Positions 54,829 through 63,316 of a stretch of 64,000 nt of DNA are shown here, one piece after another. How positions within the stretch are numbered: position 1 is the stretch's first letter; every line of letters starts with the position of its first letter. The DNA is from Dehalococcoidia bacterium. GTDB lineage: Bacteria > Chloroflexota > Dehalococcoidia > Tepidiformales > Tepidiformaceae. Position numbers and translations under genes: made by a program. The stretch is from NCBI GenBank assembly GCA_022824925.1, contig JAJDYW010000041.1:124001-188000 (forward strand). The letters are read 5' to 3'. The notes below the pieces were generated by a model. The model did no database searches. It saw only the letters and a list, made by a program, of their open reading frames with translations, and was not told where the DNA came from.

Positions 54829-55514
54829 ATGCCCCTAGGGGATGAAAAGCGTCTGGAGCGGCGGCGGCGCATCCTGCAGGCCTCCCGGGATCTCCTGGGG
54901 AGGTCGGGTATGCGCACGTCACGATGAAGGGCCTGGCGGACGCGGCCGGCGTGACGGCGCCGACGCTGTACAACACGTTCGGCAGCAAGGACGAACTGCT
55001 GTACGAGGCCGTGCTTGAAGACTACGGGAGCATGCTGGAGGAAGCGGGCCCGGCATCCGGCGTGCGCGGGCTGGAGCGCCTCATCGGCGTGCTGGAGGCG
55101 GCCGCCCAATCGATGATGCTCAGGCCCGACTACGCGAAGACGCTGATGGAGTCCTTCAGGACACGGCAGAGCGCGCGGCCGCTGGGGCGGGCGCTCCGCC
55201 TGGAAGGGCTGCAGGCGCTGGTCGAGGCGGTGGAGGAGATGCGGTCCGACGGCGAACTCGAGGAGTGGGCGGATCCGGCCCTCCTGGCCATGCAGATCAG
55301 CAGCACACGCCGGGGGGTGGCGCGGGACTGGCTGGCGGCGATCATCGCCCCGCACGAGCTGGCGGACATGACCATCGCCTCCGCCTGCCTGATCCTGGCC
55401 GGGGCGACCAGCGAGGAAACGTCCGCGCGTTGCCGGAAGCTGGCCCGTGAACGGCACGCGCGTCTCTCCGCGAGCGCGGAGCTGGCGGCGGAGGCGGCGG
55501 GCGGGGGGCGCTGA
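54829..55514 (+). pseudogene. TetR-family regulator, frameshifted (paralogue of the next gene)
   Basis: Reading from ATG 54829 gives PLGDEKRLERRRRILQAS then RDLLGRSG, matching the intact TetR gene at 55552 (ALGDEKRLERRRRLLASA then RDLLARVG), but one base is missing near 54907-54909: the frame then runs to TGA, while the frame beginning TATGCGCACGTC resumes the family sequence (VTMKGLADAAGVTAPTLYNTFGSK) to 55514. The whole ligand-binding domain is intact. Either a recent pseudogene, a sequencing error, or re-initiation at ATG 54924, which would lack half the HTH. TACGAT ends 8 nt before ATG 54829. Confidence 0.8.
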
Positions 55515-55536
55515 CGAGCTGCAGGCCCGGCGCTGG

Positions 55537-55542
55537 TAGGAT
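55537..55542 (+). promoter_or_regulatory. -10-like element before the intact TetR gene
   Basis: TAGGAT ends 9 nt before ATG 55552. It lies in the 37-bp gap between the two TetR genes, so the second can be expressed independently of the first. Confidence 0.4.
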
Positions 55543-55551
55543 CGCCCCGAG

Positions 55552-56238
55552 ATGGCGCTTGGGGATGAGAAGCGGCTCGAGCGGCGCAGGCGGCTGCTCG
55601 CCTCGGCGCGAGACCTGCTGGCGCGGGTGGGCTACGAGAACGTCACGATGACGGCGCTGGCGGAGGCCAGCGGGGTGACGAGGCCGACGCTCTACCACAC
55701 GTTCGGGACCAAGGACGACCTGCTCTACGAGGCGGTCCTGGAGGCCTACGAGGAGATGCTGGAGGCGGCGGGCCCGAGCGCGGGCGTGCGCGGGCTGGAT
55801 CGCGTCCTCGCGATCCTGACGGCGACGGCGGAGACGATCGCCGGCAACCCCGACTACGCGCGCACCCTGCTGGAGTCGATCGGCAGCCGGGCGGCGGCGC
55901 GACCGCTGGGCAAGGCGATCCGTTCCGGCGCCTTGCGTGCGCTGGAAGAGGCGCTGGAGGAGATGCGCGAGGATGGCGCGATCGAGGCGTGGGTCGACGT
56001 TGGGTCGCTGGGCAGGCGTCTGGCGGCGCTGCAGCGGGGCACCAACTCGGAGTGGCTGGCGGGCGGGATCGCGCACGGGGAGCTGACCGACGTGATTGTG
56101 TTCTCGGCCTGCCTGATGCTCGCGGGGGCGGCCGCGCCCGACACCGCCGAGCGCTGCCGGGGCATTGCCCGGGAGCGGCAGGAACGGCTCTCGCCGGGGG
56201 CGCTGGAAGCAGCGGGGGCGTCCTCCCGGGGGCGTTGA
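55552..56238 (+). CDS. TetR-family transcriptional regulator
   Basis: 228-residue TetR regulator. The DNA-binding region LASARDLLARVGYENVTMTALAEASGVTRPTLYHTF, broken at GYENV, is canonical; the C-terminal ligand domain is Ala/Glu rich and unassigned. It is a tandem paralogue of the frameshifted gene upstream. Immediately downstream is the cytochrome P450 operon, whose promoter (56235-56263) overlaps this gene's last codons, so the P450 operon is its most likely target. Confidence 0.92.
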   Translation: MALGDEKRLERRRRLLASARDLLARVGYENVTMTALAEASGVTRPTLYHTFGTKDDLLYEAVLEAYEEMLEAAGPSAGVRGLDRVLAILTATAETIAGNPDYARTLLESIGSRAAARPLGKAIRSGALRALEEALEEMREDGAIEAWVDVGSLGRRLAALQRGTNSEWLAGGIAHGELTDVIVFSACLMLAGAAAPDTAERCRGIARERQERLSPGALEAAGASSRGR

Positions 56239-56263
56239 CAAGCCCCCTCGGCGGGCGTAATTT
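56235..56263 (+). promoter_or_regulatory. Sigma-70-type promoter of the P450 operon
   Basis: TTGACA (56235-56240), exactly 17 nt, then TAATTT (56258-56263), 31 nt before the P450 ATG, which has GGAGGAG at 56283-56289. The -10 lies in GTAATTTTAC, short GTAA/TTAC arms that could be part of a TetR operator. Small GGGGGC / GCCCCC arms (56228-56233, 56242-56247) flank the -35. Confidence 0.75.
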
Positions 56264-56294
56264 TACAACTGTCCAGAACTCCGGAGGAGCGCCC

Positions 56295-57542
56295 ATGGCA
56301 TCCGACTTCGACTTCTTCGCCCCCGAGTTCCAGGGGGACGTGCACCCGCACTTCGCGCGCATGCGAGAGGAGTGCCCCATGGCGAAGGCCGAGGAACCGT
56401 TCGACTGGTACGCGGTGACGCGCGAGAAGGACGTGCGGGCGCTGTTGCACGACTGGAAGAACTGGACGAGCGAGCTGGGCCCGGGCCTCTCCCGCGAGGG
56501 CGGCGGCGGCGTGCTGGTGAGCGTGGACCCGCCGGAGCACACCTTCGACCGGCGCATCGTGAACCGCGCCTTCACGCCCGCGAGCCTGCTGGCCATGGAG
56601 CCCGAGATCACGGTCCTCATCGACGAGATCATCGATGGCTTCGTGGAGAAGGGCGAAGGCGACTTCATGCAGCTCCTGGCGGTTCCGGTGCCGCTCATCG
56701 TGATCGCCTGGCTGCTGGGGCTCGACCCCGACCTCGTCCAGCAGATGCGCCCCCGCGCCGACGGCGTCATCTCCGCCGACGCGCTCGCGCAGGAGGAGAT
56801 GGCGCGGCAGATGCGCGCTGCAGCCGAGGCCGAAGGCGGGGGCGACCGCAGTGGCGCGACGCGCGGCCAGGAGGAGGTGCGCTACTTCCTCGGGAAGATC
56901 GCGGAGCGGCGGGCGATGCACGCCGCCGGCGAGGAGATGCCGCCCGACACGCTCACGGCGCTCGTGACGACGGAGCTGAACGGACGCACGCTGCGCGACG
57001 ACGAGATCGTGGGGTTCATGGGCTTCCTCTTCATCGCCGGGAGCGCGACGACGACGCAGCTCATCGGCAACATGATCTACCGGCTGCTCCAGAACCCGGA
57101 CCAGCTGGAGCTCGTGAGGAACAACCCCGACCTGTACGAGACGTGCGTCGAGGAGAGCCTGCGCTACGACGCGCCCGTCAACGGCCTCTTCCGCACGGCC
57201 GTGGAGGACACGGAGTTCCTGGGCGTGGAGGTGCCCAAGGACACGAAGGTGCTCTGCATGTTCGGCTCGGCCAACCTCGACCCCGAGATGTGGGAGGAGC
57301 CGGAGACGTTCGACGTGACGCGAGACTACGAGCAGCTCAAGCTGCACTACGCCTTCGGGCAGGGCATCCACTACTGCATGGGCGCGCCCCTCGCGCGGGT
57401 CGAGGCGAAGGTCGCCCTGAAGCTGGTGCTGGAGCGGATGCCGAACCTGCGGCTCACGGGCGAGCCCGAGGAGATCACCGCCCCGGTGCTCCACGGGGTC
57501 GAGACCCTGCCGGTGGCGTGGGACCCGCCCGCGAGCAACTGA
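56295..57542 (+). CDS. Cytochrome P450
   Basis: 415-residue soluble bacterial P450 monooxygenase. The haem-binding loop FGQGIHYCMG places the Cys ligand at residue 361; the E-x-x-R motif is in EESLRYD (Glu287, Arg290); the I-helix oxygen-activation motif is AGSATTT; the C-helix has DPPEHTFDRRIVNRAF. ATG 56295 follows GGAGGAG. Its electron donor is probably the ferredoxin encoded 29 bp downstream. The run of downstream oxidoreductases suggests a catabolic pathway, perhaps for a cyclic or terpenoid compound; that is inference. Confidence 0.96.
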   Translation: MASDFDFFAPEFQGDVHPHFARMREECPMAKAEEPFDWYAVTREKDVRALLHDWKNWTSELGPGLSREGGGGVLVSVDPPEHTFDRRIVNRAFTPASLLAMEPEITVLIDEIIDGFVEKGEGDFMQLLAVPVPLIVIAWLLGLDPDLVQQMRPRADGVISADALAQEEMARQMRAAAEAEGGGDRSGATRGQEEVRYFLGKIAERRAMHAAGEEMPPDTLTALVTTELNGRTLRDDEIVGFMGFLFIAGSATTTQLIGNMIYRLLQNPDQLELVRNNPDLYETCVEESLRYDAPVNGLFRTAVEDTEFLGVEVPKDTKVLCMFGSANLDPEMWEEPETFDVTRDYEQLKLHYAFGQGIHYCMGAPLARVEAKVALKLVLERMPNLRLTGEPEEITAPVLHGVETLPVAWDPPASN

Positions 57543-57571
57543 CCGGCGCATCCGGTAGAACGGAGCAGGCA

Positions 57572-57778
57572 ATGCAGAAACTGGTGATCGAGCGGCGGTT
57601 GTGCCTCAAGTCGGGGCAGTGCTCCTACCTGCAGCCGGACGTGTTCGAGCGGGACGAGGAGAACTGGCCCGTGGTCGCGGTCGAGCACCCCGAGGGGGAG
57701 CAGGTCGAGCTGGCCAACGACGCCATCGAGATGTGCCCGGCGCAGGCGATCAGCCTGGTCGAGGACGAGGGGGACTAG
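57572..57778 (+). CDS. P450-associated [3Fe-4S] ferredoxin
   Basis: 68-residue small ferredoxin. Cluster ligands are Cys11, Cys17 (C-x5-C in RLCLKSGQCSYL) and Cys55 in EMCPAQAI. The missing fourth Cys (Gly15 in the C-x2-[G]-x2-C position) is typical of [3Fe-4S] ferredoxins of bacterial P450 systems. It sits between the P450 and PPOX genes with gaps of 29 and 2 bp, and would pass electrons to the P450. The reductase is not in the window. Confidence 0.94.
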   Translation: MQKLVIERRLCLKSGQCSYLQPDVFERDEENWPVVAVEHPEGEQVELANDAIEMCPAQAISLVEDEGD

Positions 57779-57780
57779 CG

Positions 57781-58218
57781 GTGCCGCTCGTCCTCCCCGA
57801 GTCCGTCAAGCGAGACGTGAACAACGCCTTCGCCGACGGCCACCCGATCGTGGTCGCGGGCGTGACCGCCGACGGGGAGCCGACGGTCAGCTTCCGGGGA
57901 ACGGCGCAGACGCTGGGCGATTCCGCCCTCGCGTTCTGGACGCGCGATGCCGCGGGGAGCACGCTCGTGGCCTCGCTGGAGACGCACCCGATCGTGGCGC
58001 TCGTCTACTCGAACATGGCCGAGCGCCGCTTCTACCAGTTCCACGGCCGCGCCCGCCTCAACGACGACCCCGACGTCGACCGAACCGTCTACGACAACTC
58101 GCACCCCATCGAGCGGGAGCGCGATCCGGAGCGCCAGGGGAAGGCGGTCGTAGTCGACCTCATCTGGGCGCGGGGCCGGGGCGTCGACGGGCCCTTCCTG
58201 CTGGAGGCCGACGACTAG
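57781..58218 (+). CDS. PPOX-class (pyridoxamine-phosphate-oxidase-fold) flavin/F420 protein
   Basis: 145-residue split-beta-barrel protein. NNAFADGHPIVVAGVTADGEPTVSFRGTAQTL and LAFWTRDAAGSTLVASLETHPIVALVYSN fit the FMN- or F420-binding PPOX fold (split here into strands). It probably oxidises or reduces a pathway intermediate using a flavin. GTG 57781 is 2 bp after the ferredoxin stop, so it is part of the same operon. Cofactor choice cannot be read with confidence. Confidence 0.85.
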   Translation: MPLVLPESVKRDVNNAFADGHPIVVAGVTADGEPTVSFRGTAQTLGDSALAFWTRDAAGSTLVASLETHPIVALVYSNMAERRFYQFHGRARLNDDPDVDRTVYDNSHPIERERDPERQGKAVVVDLIWARGRGVDGPFLLEADD

Positions 58219-58243
58219 ACCGCCGCGGCGCTGGAGGCCAGGC

Positions 58244-60247
58244 ATGCCGTATCCGCACGTGTTCAGCCCGATCACGATCAACGGGCTCGAGATCAAGAAC
58301 CGCATCATTCGCTCGGCGCACGGCACGGGGCTCGCCGGGGGCGGCCTGCAGGTGCTCGTCGATTACCACGAGGCCAGGGCGAAGGGCGGCGTGGGGCTCA
58401 CCATCCTCGAGGTGGCGACCGTGCATCCGACGACGGCGTCGTCGCTGCTGGCCTTCCGCCCGGAGATCGTGAGCGACTACGAGCAGCTCGCGGAGGCCTC
58501 CCACCGGCACGGGATGAAGCTGTTCCAGCAGCTCTGGCACGCGGGGAACAACGCGGCGACGCTGACCGGCGACCCGCCCTGGGCGCCCTCGCGGGTGATG
58601 GGGGCGCTCTCGACGGTCCTGCCGCTGCCGATGACGAAGGCGATGATCGACGAGGTGGTGGAGGCGTACGCGCGGGCGGCGCGCCACTGCAAGCAGGGCG
58701 GCCTCGACGGGGTCGAGATCCATGGGGCGCACGGCTACCTCCTCACCCAGTTCATGTCGCCCGTGACGAACCTGCGCGAAGACGACTACGGCGGCTCCTT
58801 CGAGAACCGCATGCGCTTCCCCCGCGAGGTGATCGCGGCGGTGCGCGCGGAGGCGGGGGGCGACTACCCCCTAGGCATCCGCCTGACCGCCTCGGAGGGG
58901 GTGACCGACGGCATCGGGCCGCAGGAGAACCTGCAGATCGCGCTGGCGCTGGAGGAGGACGGCGTCCTCGACTTCTACGACGTCTCGGTCGGGAGCTACT
59001 ACAGCTTCGACCAGTTCATCGGGGGGATGCACGAGCCCCACGGCTACGAGCTGGAGCGCAGCACGGTCGCAACGCGGGCGCTTTCGAAGCCGACGATCGT
59101 GACGGGGCGCGTGATCACCGTGCAGGAGGCGGAGGACATCATCGCGAGCGGCCGGGCGGACATGGTCTCGATGGTGCGGGCGACGCTCGCGGACCCGGAC
59201 ATCGTGCGCAAGGCGGAGGAGGGGCGCGAGGCCGACACACGCCCCTGCATCGGCTGCAACCAGGGCTGCATCGGGGGGCGCACGGGGCCGCTCATGCGCT
59301 TCGGCTGCACCGTCAACGTCGGGGCGGGACAGGAGGGGCGCTTCGGCGACGACCGCATCGAGCCGGCGGAGGAGCCGAAGCGCGTCTTCGTGGTGGGCGG
59401 CGGGCCGGCGGGGATGGAGGCGGCGCGGGTGGCGGCGCTGCGCGGCCACCAGGTGACCCTCTTCGAGGCGACGGACCGGCTCGGGGGCCAGATCCAGGTC
59501 GCGCGCCGGCTTCCGCACCGCCAGGAGATCGGCGGCATCGTCGACTGGCTCGAGGGCCAGCTCCGCACCCTCGAGGTCGACATCCGCCTGAACACGCTCG
59601 TCGACGCCAGCCAGTGGGACCGCTGGCACCGCTCGTTCGACTGGCTCGAACACGAGCGCCCGGACACGGTCATCGTGGCGACGGGCTCGACGCCGCGCGT
59701 GGACGGATTCCAGCAACTCCGTCCGACGGAGCCCCCCGAGGGGCTGCACCTGCCCCACGTCTGGTCGTACTACCAGGTGGCGGACGGCACGGCGGAGCCG
59801 GGGACGGCGGCGGTGGTGCTGGACGACGTGGGCCACTACCCGGCGATCGGGGTGGCCGAGAAGCTGCTGGACGAGGGCCTGAGCGTCACGTTCGTGACGC
59901 GGCACTACTCGCTGGGGTCGGCGGTGGCGGGCGCGCTCATGCAGGAGCCGGCCCTGCGCCGCCTGACCGGCCACCCGAGCGGCTTCCGCATCATCCCGCG
60001 GGCGCACCTGGCGGAGGTCACGGAGAGGGACGTGCTCATCCGCAACCTCGACGCGGCCGACGTGGAGGAGCGGGTGGAGGCGGACATGGTCGTGCTCATG
60101 TCCGGGAACGTGCCCAACACGGAGTTCGCCGAGCTGGTGGACGACTATGAGGGCGACGTGAAGGTCGTGGGCGATGCGCTCGCGCCGCGCTGGCTGGAGA
60201 TGGCCATCCACTCCGGCCACTACGCCGCCCTCGAGGTAATCGAATGA
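58244..60247 (+). CDS. Old-yellow-enzyme / 2,4-dienoyl-CoA reductase-type NADH:flavin oxidoreductase
   Basis: 667-residue three-part enzyme. Residues 1 to about 340 form an FMN TIM barrel (NGLEIKNRIIRSAHGTG, QLWHAGNNAA, GVEIHGAHGYLLTQFMSP, and NRMRFPREVI); CIGCNQGCIG plus FGCTVN supplies the [4Fe-4S] site; from about 375 there is an FAD domain (VFVVGGGPAGMEAARVAALRGHQVTLFE) with a second NAD(P)-binding half (TVIVATGSTPR). This is the FadH/trimethylamine-dehydrogenase layout, reducing enoates or demethylating amines. It overlaps the next gene by 4 nt. Confidence 0.95.
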   Translation: MPYPHVFSPITINGLEIKNRIIRSAHGTGLAGGGLQVLVDYHEARAKGGVGLTILEVATVHPTTASSLLAFRPEIVSDYEQLAEASHRHGMKLFQQLWHAGNNAATLTGDPPWAPSRVMGALSTVLPLPMTKAMIDEVVEAYARAARHCKQGGLDGVEIHGAHGYLLTQFMSPVTNLREDDYGGSFENRMRFPREVIAAVRAEAGGDYPLGIRLTASEGVTDGIGPQENLQIALALEEDGVLDFYDVSVGSYYSFDQFIGGMHEPHGYELERSTVATRALSKPTIVTGRVITVQEAEDIIASGRADMVSMVRATLADPDIVRKAEEGREADTRPCIGCNQGCIGGRTGPLMRFGCTVNVGAGQEGRFGDDRIEPAEEPKRVFVVGGGPAGMEAARVAALRGHQVTLFEATDRLGGQIQVARRLPHRQEIGGIVDWLEGQLRTLEVDIRLNTLVDASQWDRWHRSFDWLEHERPDTVIVATGSTPRVDGFQQLRPTEPPEGLHLPHVWSYYQVADGTAEPGTAAVVLDDVGHYPAIGVAEKLLDEGLSVTFVTRHYSLGSAVAGALMQEPALRRLTGHPSGFRIIPRAHLAEVTERDVLIRNLDAADVEERVEADMVVLMSGNVPNTEFAELVDDYEGDVKVVGDALAPRWLEMAIHSGHYAALEVIE

Positions 60248-62634
60248 ACGGCTTCGGGCGGCTGCTGGCGGGACTCTTCGGGCTGGCCCTGCTTGGAGGG
60301 GCGGCCTGGATGGCGTTTCGCGCCCTCGGCGGCGGTGACCGCGCTCAGGCGCCGGCGCGACAGCGGACGCCAACCGTGCGCCCGCAGCCGGCAACCGTCA
60401 TCGCCGAGACCCCCGCTCCAGCGACCTCGCAGAAGACGGCAACGGCGCCCGAGCAGCGTGGCTCGTTCCTGTTCGACCGCTGGCCGCGGTTCGCCTGCGC
60501 GCATCCCTGGGTCGTGATCGCGGGGGCGGTGGCCTTCGTCGTCGTCTGCGGCGTGCTGTGGGCAACGATGCGGGGCGAGTTCGGCACGGGCAGCTTCACC
60601 CTCCCGGGCACGGAATCGCAGGAGCTGAGCGACCTGCTCGCGGAGCGCTTCCCCCAGGTCGCCGGCGACACCACCGAGATCGTCGTACGCGCGCCGGTCG
60701 GCATCGAGACTCCCGCCGTGCGGGCCGAGATCGAGGAGCTGGTCAGGCAGGCAGCCGAACTACCGCAGGTGCTGGAGGTAACCTCCCCCTACGAGGAACC
60801 GGGACGCATCTCCCCGGATGGCACGATCGCTCGCATCACGGCGCAGTACGACGTGGGCGCCAACGAGGTCGACGAGAGCAGCATCGAGGAGCTTTTCAGC
60901 TGGCGCGAGCGCGTCTCGCGTGAGGACCTGCAGGTCGAGCTGGGCGGCATCGTCGCGACGGCCGGCGAGCGAGAACCACCGGGGAGCTCGGAGCTCGTGG
61001 GGCTGGCGGCGGCGGCGGTGATCCTGCTGATTGCGTTCGGGACCGTGACGGCCGCGGGCCTGCCGATCTTCACCGCGCTGCTGGCCCTCATCCCCGCCTT
61101 CTTCCTGATCGGCGTGGGGGCCGGGTTCGTGAACTTCGCCAGCTTCACGCCGCAGTTCGCCGCCATGATCGGCATCGGCGTGGGGATCGACTACGCCCTC
61201 CTCGTCGTCACGCGCTTCCGCGAAGCCCTCACGACCGAGGAAACGGTCACCGAGGCGGTCGTCAAGGCAGCAGGAACGGCGGGGCACTCGGTGTTGTTCG
61301 CCGGATGCAGCGTGGTCATCGCCCTGATGGGCCTGTGGGCCATGGGGATCCCGCTGCTGTCGCTCACGGCCATGGGGCCGGCGATTGCGGTCGGGCTGGC
61401 GGCGCTCGTCGCGCTGTTCGTGCTGCCCGCGATCCTCGGGCTCGTCGGCCACCGCGTGAACAGCCTGAGGGTTCCCGGCATCCGCGTCGCCGCCGTGCAG
61501 AGCCAGAGCGGCATGGGCTACTGGCTGGCGCGCACGATCCAGCGCGCCCCCTGGCTCTGGCTCATCGTGGCGACCGTGGTGCTGCTGGTGCTGGCGTACC
61601 CCGCGCTCGACGTGCGCCTCGGGGCGAGCGACGCAGGCAGCAACCCCACCTCGCTCAGCTCGCGGCGTTCGTACGACCTGCTGGCGGAGGGGTTCGGTCC
61701 CGGCTACAACGGCCGCATGATCGTCGGCGCCGCCATCGAGAACGAGGAACAGGCGGCCGCCTTCGAGATGCTTCCCGCCGCGCTGAGCGCCGAGCCAAAC
61801 GTGGTCCAGGTGTCGCCGGCGGTCTTCAACCAGGACGGCACGGCAGCCCTCATCGTCCTCGTCCCGGGAAGCGCCCCGCAGGATGAGGAGACCGACTACC
61901 TCGTGCACCATCTCCGCGACTCCCTGCCCGACCTCATGGCCCACACCGACGGGCATGTGCTCGTCGGCGGGACGACCGCGATCTTCATCGATATCGGGGA
62001 GCGCGTGCGGGATCGCATGCCGATCTTCCTCGCGGCGGTGATCGGCGCGAGCTTCCTCCTGCTGATGATCGTCTTCCGATCGCTGCTCGTGCCGGTGAAG
62101 GCGGCGCTGATGAACGTGCTGGCGGCGGGGGCGGCCTTCGGCATCCTCGTCGCCATCTTCCAGTGGGGCTGGGGCGCCAGCCTGATCGGGCTCGAGGGAA
62201 CGGGACCGATCGAGTCGTTCCTGCCCATGATGATGTTCGCCGTCCTGTTCGGGCTGTCGATGGACTACGAGGTATTCCTCGTGAGCCGCGTGCGCGAGGA
62301 GTACCTGGCCACCGGCGACAACGCCGAGGCCGTGGCGCGGGGGCTCGCCGCCACGAGCCGCGTCATCTCCGCCGCGGCCGCGATCATGGTGGCCGTCTTC
62401 CTCAGCTTCTCCCTCAGCGACCAGCGCGTCGTCAAGGAGTTCGGCATCGGCCTGGCGGTGGCCATCTTCCTCGATGCGACGCTCATCCGGCTGGTGCTCG
62501 TACCGGCGGCGATGCAGCTCATGAGCGACGCCAACTGGTGGCTCCCGGGCTGGCTGAGCCGCGTGCTGCCAGGCCTCGGGCTCGCCGACGCAAGCACCCG
62601 CGAGCGGCTTCCCGAAGGAGCTGTGGGGGAGTAG
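60244..62634 (+). CDS. MMPL-family RND transporter with extra N-terminal anchor
   Basis: 796-residue MMPL/RND-superfamily efflux-type protein, with two repeats each having a first helix, an outer domain and five clustered helices. Key motifs are GIGVGIDYALLVVTRFREAL in the first half and GLSMDYEVFLVSRVREEYL in the second (proton-relay Asp-Tyr). Unusually, about 70 residues precede the normal start (DRWPRFACAHPWVVIAG): an extra membrane helix (5-22) and a Thr/Pro/Ala-rich linker. It overlaps the OYE gene by 4 nt (ATGA). It may export a pathway product or lipid; substrate unknown. Confidence 0.92.
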   Translation: MNGFGRLLAGLFGLALLGGAAWMAFRALGGGDRAQAPARQRTPTVRPQPATVIAETPAPATSQKTATAPEQRGSFLFDRWPRFACAHPWVVIAGAVAFVVVCGVLWATMRGEFGTGSFTLPGTESQELSDLLAERFPQVAGDTTEIVVRAPVGIETPAVRAEIEELVRQAAELPQVLEVTSPYEEPGRISPDGTIARITAQYDVGANEVDESSIEELFSWRERVSREDLQVELGGIVATAGEREPPGSSELVGLAAAAVILLIAFGTVTAAGLPIFTALLALIPAFFLIGVGAGFVNFASFTPQFAAMIGIGVGIDYALLVVTRFREALTTEETVTEAVVKAAGTAGHSVLFAGCSVVIALMGLWAMGIPLLSLTAMGPAIAVGLAALVALFVLPAILGLVGHRVNSLRVPGIRVAAVQSQSGMGYWLARTIQRAPWLWLIVATVVLLVLAYPALDVRLGASDAGSNPTSLSSRRSYDLLAEGFGPGYNGRMIVGAAIENEEQAAAFEMLPAALSAEPNVVQVSPAVFNQDGTAALIVLVPGSAPQDEETDYLVHHLRDSLPDLMAHTDGHVLVGGTTAIFIDIGERVRDRMPIFLAAVIGASFLLLMIVFRSLLVPVKAALMNVLAAGAAFGILVAIFQWGWGASLIGLEGTGPIESFLPMMMFAVLFGLSMDYEVFLVSRVREEYLATGDNAEAVARGLAATSRVISAAAAIMVAVFLSFSLSDQRVVKEFGIGLAVAIFLDATLIRLVLVPAAMQLMSDANWWLPGWLSRVLPGLGLADASTRERLPEGAVGE

Positions 62635-62656
62635 AGCCGCCCGGGGCGCGGCTCCG

Positions 62657-62662
62657 TATACT
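62657..62662 (+). promoter_or_regulatory. -10-like element before the selenoprotein gene
   Basis: TATACT ends 6 nt before ATG 62669, allowing a leaderless transcript for this gene in addition to operon read-through. Confidence 0.5.
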
Positions 62663-62668
62663 CGCCGC

Positions 62669-63316
62669 ATGAGCGAAGAACCGGCCCGCACCGTCCTCAC
62701 CATCGTCTCCGACTTCGTCTGACCGTGGTGCTACCTCGGCCTCGGCGAGGTCGACCGGCTGCAGCGCGACTACGACGGCGTGGAGGTGCAGTTCGCGCCG
62801 TTCCTGCTCGACGCGAGCGTCCCGCCGGAGGGGCGCCCGCAGCCGCCACCCTCGGGGAAGCGCAGCGAGGCGCGCACCTACATGGAGCAGCGCGCCGAGG
62901 CCGTGGGGATGCAGTTCGTGCCGGGGCGGACCCACCGCTCGAGCTCGGTGCTGGCCCTGCAGGCGGCGGAGTACGTGGCGGACGAGCACGCCGACTGCGT
63001 GGAGGCGTTCCACCGGCGGGTCTTCGAGGCGTACTTCGAGGAGCTTGAGGACATCGGCAGCGTCGACACGCTCGTGGGCCTCGGGGAGGCGGCGGGGCTG
63101 CCGGGCGAGGGGCTGCGGCAGGCGCTGGAGGACGGCGTCTACCGGGAGCAGGTGGAGGCGGCGGTCGAGGGGGCGCGCACGGCCGGCGTGCGCTCCGTGC
63201 CGACGTTCATCTTCGACGAGCAGTACGCGATCGTGGGAGCGCAGGAGTACGACACCTTCCAGGCGGTCATGAAGGAGCTCGGGCGCGAGCCCCGCGCGGA
63301 AGGAGCGCAGGCATGA
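62669..63316 (+). CDS. DsbA/FrnE-family oxidoreductase, probable selenoprotein (U-P-W-C)
   Basis: 215-residue thioredoxin-fold protein of the FrnE/2-hydroxychromene-isomerase-like DsbA family. From ATG 62669 the frame reads TVLTIVSDFV, then TGA (62720-62722), then PWCYLGLGEVDRL and continues without break to 63316. The family active site is C-P-W-C, so the TGA falls exactly on the first Cys, giving Sec18-Pro-Trp-Cys21. The helical insert (about residues 55-150) and the cis-Pro loop GVRSVPTFIF are intact, with no sign of decay. A candidate SECIS hairpin lies at 62733-62751. TATACT is 6 nt upstream of ATG. It may be a thiol-disulfide or glutathione-linked isomerase. Confidence 0.9.
62733..62751 (+). 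promoter_or_regulatory. Candidate bacterial SECIS hairpin in the FrnE-like gene
   Basis: ACCTCG / CGAGGT arms (62733-62738, 62746-62751) close a 7-nt loop GCCTCGG containing GG, starting 10 nt after the UGA. This is the right distance and size for a SelB-binding element. Confidence 0.5.

Noticed and set aside
62780..63316. The FrnE-like gene as a nonsense-mutated pseudogene
   Set aside because: The TGA sits exactly on the first active-site Cys, no other lesion is seen, and Sec-type SelD is encoded in the same window.
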